Assembly: GCA_021641225.1 (NCBI GenBank)
Contig: JAJWXI010000107.1
Span: forward strand, 1-5,999
Direction of reading: 5' to 3'
Source: Collinsella aerofaciens
GTDB lineage: Bacteria > Actinomycetota > Coriobacteriia > Coriobacteriales > Coriobacteriaceae
Length of the DNA: 5,999 nt
The notes beneath the pieces were generated by a model. It worked only from the letters and a program-made list of their open reading frames with translations. It was not told where the DNA came from and did not search any database. This document shows, piece by piece, positions 1-5,130 of this stretch (within the stretch, counting starts at the first letter, position 1; each line of letters begins with the position of its first letter). Both the position numbers and the translations under genes were made by a program.

Positions 1-320
1 CCGCCAGCATAGAATGCGCGGTCGAGAGCCGAGAGGATGCGTCCGCTGGGATGCGCATAGTAGACGGGGGAGCCAAAGACAAAGCCATCTGCCTGCTCGG
101 CGGCAGCGATCAGCTCGTTCACCACGTCGTCGTCAAAGGTGCAGCGGCAATCGAGCTTGCCGCACTGGCCACAGCCAATGCAGTCGCGAATGGGCTTGGC
201 GCCCAGCTGGAACACCTCGGTATCGATGCCCTCGGCATGCAATTGCTCGGCGACCTCGGCGAGCGCGCGGGCGGTGTTGCCGTTTGCCTTGGGGCTGCCA
301 TTGACCAAAAGAACCTTCAT
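1..320 (-). CDS. Flavodoxin/NADPH-dependent FMN reductase family protein, 3' end outside window
   Basis: Only the first 106 residues are visible; the gene continues past the left edge. It begins MKVLLVNGSPKANGNT, a beta strand followed by the phosphate-binding loop (residues 8-16) that holds FMN in flavodoxin-fold oxidoreductases. A second flavin-loop segment, GSPVYYAHPSG, lies at 83-93, followed by LDRAFYAG, as in flavodoxin_2/FMN-reductase proteins. Between them is a cysteine cluster, C47-x2-C50-x2-C53-x4-C58 plus C60. This spacing resembles the compact motif of iron-sulfur flavoproteins, but many relatives with similar cysteines have no demonstrated cluster. Expected role: cytosolic flavin-dependent electron transfer or reduction of a quinone or other small substrate; the actual substrate cannot be read. 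The ATG at 318-320 is preceded by AGAGGGAG about 6 nt upstream, which supports this start. It is separated from the GGDEF gene by a hairpin and has its own candidate promoter, so it is probably a separate transcription unit. Confidence 0.85.
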   Translation of the reverse strand, partial: MKVLLVNGSPKANGNTARALAEVAEQLHAEGIDTEVFQLGAKPIRDCIGCGQCGKLDCRCTFDDDVVNELIAAAEQADGFVFGSPVYYAHPSGRILSALDRAFYAG

Positions 321-357
321 CACAAACTCCCTCTGCTTTTGGTGACTTCTGCGGAGG

Positions 358-366
358 ATTATCGCA
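358..366 (-). promoter_or_regulatory. Candidate extended -10 promoter of the flavodoxin-family gene
   Basis: On the minus strand the sequence reads TGC-GATAAT: a TGn extension plus a hexamer matching TATAAT at five of six positions. A start site near 351 would leave a leader of about 30 nt with the ribosome binding site. No good -35 hexamer is seen 16-18 nt upstream, which is tolerable for an extended -10 promoter. Confidence 0.4.
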
Positions 367-384
367 CGAGAGAGCAAATGGCGT

Positions 385-425
385 GGGGCGCGATGCGAAA
401 CGGCTTGTGTTTCACATCGCGCCCC
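385..425 (-). terminator. Strong hairpin after the GGDEF gene, probable terminator
   Basis: The arms at 385-401 and 409-425 pair over 17 bp with one mismatch (396 against 414) around a 7-nt loop, and the outer half is almost all G-C. The hairpin begins 6 nt after the stop codon of the minus-strand GGDEF gene, the expected place for a terminator. No T-run follows on the minus strand (it continues ACGCCATTTGC), so it is not a canonical intrinsic terminator. It may act as a U-tract-less terminator or protect the transcript 3' end. Confidence 0.55.
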
Positions 426-431
426 GTGGTG

Positions 432-1961
432 CTAGTCCAGCTTGGTGCCCGGTATTTGCGGCGCCTCTTTAAGCAGCGCTTTGAGTTCATTCAAAATGGA
501 AACGGGCTGTCGGTCGACGGCGTCCAGATGAAGCGTAGCCACACGAAGGGGCGGCTGATATTCAAATGAGCCAAAGAGCACGGGAGAGCCCAGGAACCGC
601 TCGATTTCCTCTGCGATCGCGTCGGTCTCTTCGGGATCGAATTCGTCGAAAAGCGCCACGAACATCGGTCCCGTCGAACGGAACAGACGACCCTTGCCGC
701 GCGAACAATCCATGAGGCAGGCAGCGCTCTCCGCCAAAACGCGGTCGCCTGCATCAAAGCCAAAGCGGGCATTGACCTGAGCGATATCGTCGATTTTAAT
801 GGCGACCAAGCCCGCCTTGCGCGCGACGCGACGCATTTCGCCAATGGCGTTGACCAGGGCGTGGATGTCGCCCAGGCCGGTCACGGAATCGGTCGTATCT
901 GCCAAGCTGCGGTTGATAATCATGCCCACGTACATGTTGGGCTCGGTATCGGTGCCGTCCAAGCGGTAGCCCGTGCAGTCGCAAAGCACGTATGCTTCGG
1001 TGGCATCCATCACGCGATACTGCATGTAGTGGAAGTGCCACGTACCGTTTATCACCATATCGAGCTCGGCGCGTACGTTGTCGCGGTCCTCGGGGTGAAC
1101 GCGGGCAAGCCACAAGTCGAGTGAGTTAAAAGGATGCTGGGAGGGCAGGTCAAAATCGCGTACGGCATTAACCGACCATTGCGATTCGCCCGTATCGAGA
1201 TTGAGGATAAACGGATAGCGCGTCTCGGAGCTCATGGAGATCGCTTGGAACACCCGGTCGTTGCACGGAAGCTGCTCGGCAATTGGGTGTGGCGGCGCGT
1301 CATTGTCTTTCGGTTGCTGCACACGATGCATAAGCTTATAGCGATACATCTTGCGATCGGCATCCATCGTCATCTGGCGACGCGTGTCGCCGGCAAGTGG
1401 ATTGACGCGCGAGCAGCCAAAGCTAAAGCTAGCGATCATGGGCGCCTTGCCGTCTGATGTTGCCTCGACAAGATTGGTGCGTGTCCGCTCCAAGCGCTGC
1501 TCGAGTTCGGCTTCGCCTGTCGTGGGGGACACGAGTACAAATTCATCTCCACCGATACGGAACAGCACTTCATCGTGCTCCATTGCCTCGGTGAGCGCGC
1601 GGCAGATGCCCAGAATATAGCGATTGCCTTCGGCGTGGCCGAACCTATCATTGCAATGCTTGAGATGGTCGATGTCAATATAGGCGCAGGTGAAGGGGTC
1701 GCCTTTGCGCCAGAGCTGCTCGACGTGACGGTCGAGTCCGCCGCGGTTGCCCAAGTTGGTGAGCTGATCGATATAGGCGTTGCACTCAAGCAGCTGGCGC
1801 TCTTGTTGCAGGATGGCATGCGTCTTTTGCAGTTGCTCACCAACGGCGCGTAGCTCAGCAGGCAGCGCGGAAACATCGAGTTCGGCGGTCGAGACACCAT
1901 TCGCAAGTCGCTGAAGATAGGCAATAATCGATTGCTCGCCCAAGCGGTATGACTCGTTCAT
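432..1961 (-). CDS. Diguanylate cyclase-like protein: GGDEF - PAS - degenerate GGDEF (509 aa)
   Basis: Likely a cytosolic enzyme that joins two GTP into cyclic di-GMP or a related dinucleotide. No signal peptide or membrane segment is visible. A helical, probably coiled-coil stretch (about 35-62) leads into the first GGDEF domain (about 64-212). That domain has DQLTNLGNRGG at 65-75, metal-ligand D96 (YIDID), K101, N104-D105, G108-H109, the signature RIGGDEF at 135-141 and K209. It therefore looks catalytic. The I-site is EHDE (128-131), not RxxD, and the usual Asp of GHxxGD is Asn113. A PAS-like fold follows (about 234-355; HPED at 289-292, YRV at 315-317). A second GGDEF fold (about 358-497) has lost its signature: RSTGPMF at 428-434. 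The start at 1961 is chosen because AAGGAGG lies 9 nt upstream; an upstream start at 1988 would precede that site. The protein is a paralogue of the first ~430 residues of the gene upstream, 127 bp away on the same strand. Its ligand and exact product are unknown. Confidence 0.9.
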   Translation of the reverse strand: MNESYRLGEQSIIAYLQRLANGVSTAELDVSALPAELRAVGEQLQKTHAILQQERQLLECNAYIDQLTNLGNRGGLDRHVEQLWRKGDPFTCAYIDIDHLKHCNDRFGHAEGNRYILGICRALTEAMEHDEVLFRIGGDEFVLVSPTTGEAELEQRLERTRTNLVEATSDGKAPMIASFSFGCSRVNPLAGDTRRQMTMDADRKMYRYKLMHRVQQPKDNDAPPHPIAEQLPCNDRVFQAISMSSETRYPFILNLDTGESQWSVNAVRDFDLPSQHPFNSLDLWLARVHPEDRDNVRAELDMVINGTWHFHYMQYRVMDATEAYVLCDCTGYRLDGTDTEPNMYVGMIINRSLADTTDSVTGLGDIHALVNAIGEMRRVARKAGLVAIKIDDIAQVNARFGFDAGDRVLAESAACLMDCSRGKGRLFRSTGPMFVALFDEFDPEETDAIAEEIERFLGSPVLFGSFEYQPPLRVATLHLDAVDRQPVSILNELKALLKEAPQIPGTKLD

Positions 1962-1970
1962 GATGAATAA

Positions 1971-1977
1971 CCTCCTT
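1971..1977 (-). promoter_or_regulatory. Ribosome binding site AAGGAGG fixing the GGDEF gene start
   Basis: A near-perfect Shine-Dalgarno sequence sits 9 nt before the ATG at 1959-1961. The same frame extends upstream to a possible alternative start at 1988, but that codon lies upstream of this site, so the shorter 509-residue product is preferred. Confidence 0.8.
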
Positions 1978-1996
1978 GGGCAGAACAACGGTTTGT

Positions 1997-2002
1997 ATCA
2001 TA
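1997..2002 (-). promoter_or_regulatory. Candidate -10 box (TATGAT) of the 509-aa GGDEF gene
   Basis: TATGAT on the minus strand matches the -10 consensus at five of six positions. A start near 1990 would give a leader of about 30 nt that includes the AAGGAGG site. The -35 region (CCCAAT at 17 nt spacing) is poor and falls inside an inverted repeat, which suggests regulated rather than constitutive use. It would allow transcription independent of the upstream EAL gene. Confidence 0.35.
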
Positions 2003-2030
2003 TCCCCAATCCGGTTTGAATTGGGGATAT
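2000..2030. repeat. Perfect 11-bp inverted repeat between the two c-di-GMP genes
   Basis: ATATCCCCAAT at 2000-2010 is exactly inverted at 2020-2030 around a 9-nt spacer. It overlaps the candidate -10 of the downstream GGDEF gene and covers its -35 region, so a dimeric regulator's operator is one reading. It also lies about 58 nt after the stop codon of the EAL gene, so it could fold in that transcript as a terminator or processing hairpin. No T-run follows in the minus direction, which weakens the terminator reading. Confidence 0.6.
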
Positions 2031-2088
2031 AAGTTAGCTAATGGAGACAAATGCCCCCTTCGGCGGTGGCGTTTTGCGCGCGAGCGTA

Positions 2089-4806
2089 TCAGTTGTTATT
2101 GCCACCATCGAGCAATGTCTCAAAATCATTCGCCGGCATGGGGCGGTAGTAGAGGAAGCCCTGAGCGTAGCGGGCGCCCATCTGTCGTAGCATGTTCGCC
2201 TGCTCATTTGTCTCGACGCCTTCGACCACGACGGGCAGATGGAGCGACTGCGCCATATCGAGCATTGATGTAATGATTTGCGCGCTGCGGCCTTGATCTC
2301 CGTCGGCGGGAACAAACGTGCGGTCAAGCTTGATAACGTCGACGTTGACGTTCTTGAGCATCGCGAGCGTGGACTGGCCGGTGCCAAAGTCGTCCATATA
2401 GGTTGAGAAGCCGCGGGTGTGCAGGTCGGCAGTCAGTTTATCCACGGCCTCGGATTCTCCCGTATAGGCTGTCTCGGTGATCTCGATGCGCATGAGTTCG
2501 GGCGGTAGGTTGTATTGGGCGGCAAGTGCTCCCATATGTTCGGCAACGTCGCAGGCAAGGATATCCACGCGCGACACATTGAGCGAGATCGGAACCACGC
2601 GAAGCCCCCGGTCGATGCGCTCGCGCAGCCACGAGGCGACGCCCTGCCAAATGTACTTGTCGAGCGTCACTACAAAGCCGCTTTCCTCGAGTGCGGGGAT
2701 AAACGTTACAGGCGAAATGAGGGAACCGTCCTTGCCAATCCAGCGCGTGAGCGCCTCGGCGCCAACGATCTCGCCAGTTTCCATGTCGACCTGGGGCTGC
2801 AGGTAGTAGGTAATGCGGCCGTTTGAGAACGCATACTGGAATTCGGTCAGCGTGCGGTGGAACGCGGTTTCGCGCTCGTACTCCTCGGGGCGGAAAATGG
2901 CGACGCGCTCCTTAAAGTCGTTTTTTGCGCGCCGATTGGTAAACATGGCCTTGGCCTGCGCGTCGATGGTGATTTCCTCGTTGGGATCGATGGGGCAAAC
3001 GCCCATGGACGGCCAGAAACCCACGCCGTCATCATGCTTGGCCACGGCGGCGCGAACGCGGTTATAGATTTGATGGACGGTGTCGTGCTCAAAGGGGATG
3101 AGAATGCAAAAGTCGTCTTGGCCCCAGTATCCTGCGACGCCCATCTCGGCATTCTCGATGTCTTTGAGGACCGTGCCCACATCGGCGAGCACGCGGTCGC
3201 CCTCGGCCTGTCCGTGCCATTCGTTAAACAGTCGCATATGACCCATGTCGACGGTGGCGATACACCAAGCGCCGTCGCGCCCTGTCCTCAGAAATGCGTT
3301 GGCACGCCGCATAAACTCGCTGGGTCGATAGAGGCCCGTGAGCGTATCGATGCGTTCGGCGACGGCGCTTTTACGCTCAATCTCGGGTATGGGGAGGCTG
3401 TCGTTGGGGGCAAGCCCGCCGGCGGCGCGAAGACGACGGTCGAGTTCGCCTAAAACAGCGGTCGCTTGATTGATTAAGCGTTCGTAAAAGGCCGGGATGA
3501 CAAGACAGACGGGGGTAATGGTGTCGTTCGCGATTCGAACAGGAGCGAAAACGGCCTCTTTAAGATGATGGGTCAGTTGCTCGAATGCCTCGTGGTCCAG
3601 ATCGTTGCTGAGCACGACGAACTGGGCGTTTCGCGAGCGGAAGACGCGACTTCTGCCGCGGGTGATCGATAACATGCGGCCTGCGTATTCGGCGAGCATG
3701 TTGTCGACAGCCTCGGCCCCGTAGAGCTCGTTGAACTTTGCCGTACCACAAACGCGGACCGCTATAAGCCCCGTCTCGCAACGGTCGCGACGGCAGGCAT
3801 CGATAGCGTTGATCAGCATACGCTGCGTTCCGAGGCCCGTGGCGGCGTCGACGGTCTCGGCGAGTGAGTGGTTAACAAGTTCGCCGACATAGAGCGAGGG
3901 GGTATTTCCGTCGCCGTCGATACGAAACCCGCGAGCGCGGCAGAGGACATAGTCGCCCGCGGCATTGCGCATGCGGTACTGCATGACGCGGCGGTGTTTG
4001 GAGCCATTATAGATTTGGTCGATGTCGTTGATGTAGGCCTCAAGGTCATCGGGGTGGACGCGCGTTTTCCAGTAATCGTGGCAGTTGTCTACATGCTCAG
4101 AAGGAAGACCGAGATCGCGCAGGGCACCTTGTGACCAAAGGGTGCGATGTTTGTCCAAGTTCTCGATAAAGCAATAACGGCCTTCGTTGAGCATCGAAAA
4201 GGCGTCAAAAACGCGATCGCTTATTTCGAAGTCGTCGGTGTGGACTTGCGCGATATTGCGTCGATCAAGATGCATGGCATGGCGTAGCTTGTAGTCGTAC
4301 ATGCGATGGTCGGCATCGAGTGTCATGCGATTGGAGACTTCACCCAGGGCGGGGTCGGCGTGCGACACTCCGTAGCTAAACGAGTGAGGCATCTCGGAAT
4401 CGTTGTTTTTGAGTAGGACCGTTCGGCAGTGTTCCAGGCGCTCGGCGAGGTCGTCCTCGGTCGCAATCGTAGACAGGATGGCAAACTCGTCGCCGCCTAT
4501 GCGAAACGCCGCCTCGTCCACCTTCATATACAGCTTGAGATAGAGGCTTACCTGCAAGATATAGCGGTTGCCCTCGTCATGCCCAAAGACGTCGTTGCAG
4601 TGCTTAAGGTTATCGATGTCGATAAACGCCATGGTCACGGGCAGTTCCTGCTCCCAGATTTCCTCTAGGGAACGGGCAAAGCCGCCGCGGTTGCCAAGTC
4701 CGGTGAGCTGGTCGGTAAAGGCCGTCCTAATCAGATCATCCTGACGCTCGAGAAGGTCACGGACGGTCTTTTCGAGCGTTTCGGTGTAATTGCTGACGGT
4801 GTCCAT
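2089..4806 (-). CDS. Composite c-di-GMP enzyme: GGDEF - PAS - GGDEF* - GGDEF* - EAL (905 aa)
   Basis: A probable bifunctional or phosphodiesterase-dominant cyclic di-GMP enzyme, cytosolic, with no membrane segment. Domains in order: a helical N-terminus (1-30); GGDEF-1 (about 31-176; D63, K68, N71-D72, G75-H76, FRIGGDEF at 101-108, K173); PAS-like (about 197-312; HPDD at 251-254, YRM at 277-279); a degenerate GGDEF (about 318-455; RSRNAQF at 390-396); a third GGDEF fold (about 486-640; DTLTGLYRP at 487-495, signature GQDDF at 562-566); and EAL (about 650-898). The EAL domain keeps E684-A-L-T-R688, N743, E775, D805-D806 in DDFGTG, K826, E862 and Q882, so it should hydrolyse c-di-GMP. GGDEF-1 lacks the RxxD I-site (KVDE at 95-98) and has Asn80 where Asp is usual. 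The ATG at 4806 is preferred although its ribosome binding site is weak (AGAAAG, 11 nt upstream). The in-frame TTG at 4974 would sit almost at the predicted transcription start and add only an Arg-rich, unrelated-looking tail. The gene lies upstream of its shorter paralogue. Confidence 0.9.
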   Translation of the reverse strand: MDTVSNYTETLEKTVRDLLERQDDLIRTAFTDQLTGLGNRGGFARSLEEIWEQELPVTMAFIDIDNLKHCNDVFGHDEGNRYILQVSLYLKLYMKVDEAAFRIGGDEFAILSTIATEDDLAERLEHCRTVLLKNNDSEMPHSFSYGVSHADPALGEVSNRMTLDADHRMYDYKLRHAMHLDRRNIAQVHTDDFEISDRVFDAFSMLNEGRYCFIENLDKHRTLWSQGALRDLGLPSEHVDNCHDYWKTRVHPDDLEAYINDIDQIYNGSKHRRVMQYRMRNAAGDYVLCRARGFRIDGDGNTPSLYVGELVNHSLAETVDAATGLGTQRMLINAIDACRRDRCETGLIAVRVCGTAKFNELYGAEAVDNMLAEYAGRMLSITRGRSRVFRSRNAQFVVLSNDLDHEAFEQLTHHLKEAVFAPVRIANDTITPVCLVIPAFYERLINQATAVLGELDRRLRAAGGLAPNDSLPIPEIERKSAVAERIDTLTGLYRPSEFMRRANAFLRTGRDGAWCIATVDMGHMRLFNEWHGQAEGDRVLADVGTVLKDIENAEMGVAGYWGQDDFCILIPFEHDTVHQIYNRVRAAVAKHDDGVGFWPSMGVCPIDPNEEITIDAQAKAMFTNRRAKNDFKERVAIFRPEEYERETAFHRTLTEFQYAFSNGRITYYLQPQVDMETGEIVGAEALTRWIGKDGSLISPVTFIPALEESGFVVTLDKYIWQGVASWLRERIDRGLRVVPISLNVSRVDILACDVAEHMGALAAQYNLPPELMRIEITETAYTGESEAVDKLTADLHTRGFSTYMDDFGTGQSTLAMLKNVNVDVIKLDRTFVPADGDQGRSAQIITSMLDMAQSLHLPVVVEGVETNEQANMLRQMGARYAQGFLYYRPMPANDFETLLDGGNNN

Positions 4807-4860
4807 GTTGTAAGCGGCTTTCTGAGGTCGGGGCGGATGGCGTCGGGCGAGCTCGTAGTG

Positions 4861-4892
4861 TACACGCGTCGTTGCTCGGCGCCTTGCGTGTA
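4861..4892 (-). repeat. 7-bp inverted repeat in the EAL gene leader
   Basis: TACACGC at 4861-4867 is inverted at 4886-4892 around an 18-nt loop. It adjoins an 8-bp palindrome, GTGTACAC, at 4858-4865. In the predicted leader transcript it could form a stem-loop about 55 nt before the start codon. Short repeats like this arise by chance, so a function is only possible. Confidence 0.25.
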
Positions 4893-4983
4893 TCCAGGCC
4901 CCCGCCTTGCTGCGTTGTTGAGTTACTTTGCCGGCTAATGTTCGCTGTTGATAACTGCTGAGTAGTGTAAACAACAGTACGCA

Positions 4984-4989
4984 ATTATA
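4984..4989 (-). promoter_or_regulatory. Candidate -10 box (TATAAT) of the EAL gene
   Basis: The minus strand reads CATATATAATTGC, with a perfect TATAAT at 4989-4984. A start near 4977 gives a leader of about 170 nt to the ATG at 4806. The -35 position (5007-5012, CGCCAA) does not match TTGACA and is one arm of an inverted repeat, which would fit a promoter that depends on an activator. Confidence 0.45.
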
Positions 4990-5006
4990 TATGGGTGTCC
5001 ATGCTG

Positions 5007-5027
5007 TTGGCGGCTACTATTCGCCAA
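5007..5027. repeat. Inverted repeat TTGGCG-N9-CGCCAA, possible operator
   Basis: The half-sites at 5007-5012 and 5022-5027 are exact inverses around 9 nt. One arm falls exactly where the -35 hexamer of the EAL gene promoter should be at 17-nt spacing, so it is a candidate binding site for a dimeric regulator. It is about 60 bp upstream of the patatin gene -10, within reach of that promoter as well. Confidence 0.35.
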
Positions 5028-5088
5028 GCGGTAGCGCGACAATGCGATGTTCGATGAAAATGCGACTGAGTCGATATATGTTGACGGG

Positions 5089-5094
5089 TATACT
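5089..5094 (+). promoter_or_regulatory. Candidate -10 box (TATACT) of the patatin gene
   Basis: TATACT matches TATAAT at five of six positions, with a start near 5101 and a leader of about 30 nt to the ATG at 5131. The -35 at 17-nt spacing (CTGAGT, 5066-5071) is weak. An alternative uses TTGACG at 5081-5086 with TTTAAA at 5103-5108, but its start would crowd the GGAG ribosome binding site. Confidence 0.4.
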
Positions 5095-5130
5095 TGTCCC
5101 GTTTTAAAACGCAGGAACGGAGATGGTCAC

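Larger units (their letters stand above)
4807..5130. other. Divergent intergenic region, 324 bp
   Basis: This region separates the EAL gene (minus) from the patatin gene (plus). It holds one candidate promoter for each direction, a 6-bp inverted repeat at 5007-5027, and a leader of about 170 nt for the EAL gene with weak potential stems. No convincing small gene or RNA gene is seen. The leader was read by eye against the conserved core of the c-di-GMP-I (GEMM) riboswitch and no match was found. Confidence 0.7.

Noticed and set aside
51..569. A 172-codon plus-strand open frame at the left edge
   Set aside because: It is antisense to the flavodoxin gene and the end of the GGDEF gene and crosses the hairpin and promoter region; no domain or ribosome binding site supports it.
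2857..3453. A 198-codon plus-strand open frame within the EAL gene
   Set aside because: It is antisense to the third GGDEF region of the 905-aa protein, with no ribosome binding site or domain recognised. It is a shadow of a well-supported gene.
4946..4954. DnaA-box-like sequence (TTATCAACA on the minus strand)
   Set aside because: One mismatch from the consensus, and no second box was noticed nearby. About one such match is expected by chance in a window this size, and no origin-type AT-rich region or dnaA/dnaN gene is present.
4807..4974. N-terminal extension of the 905-aa protein from a TTG at 4974
   Set aside because: The extension is Arg-rich and resembles neither the paralogue nor a known domain, and the TTG would lie within a few bases of the predicted transcription start. 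It is kept only as a rival to the long-leader reading.
4807..4977. c-di-GMP riboswitch in the leader of the EAL gene
   Set aside because: The leader contains GCAAGGCGGGG, which briefly recalls the GEMM core, but the conserved GGGACGCAAAGCC-like segment and the tetraloop/receptor arrangement are not seen.
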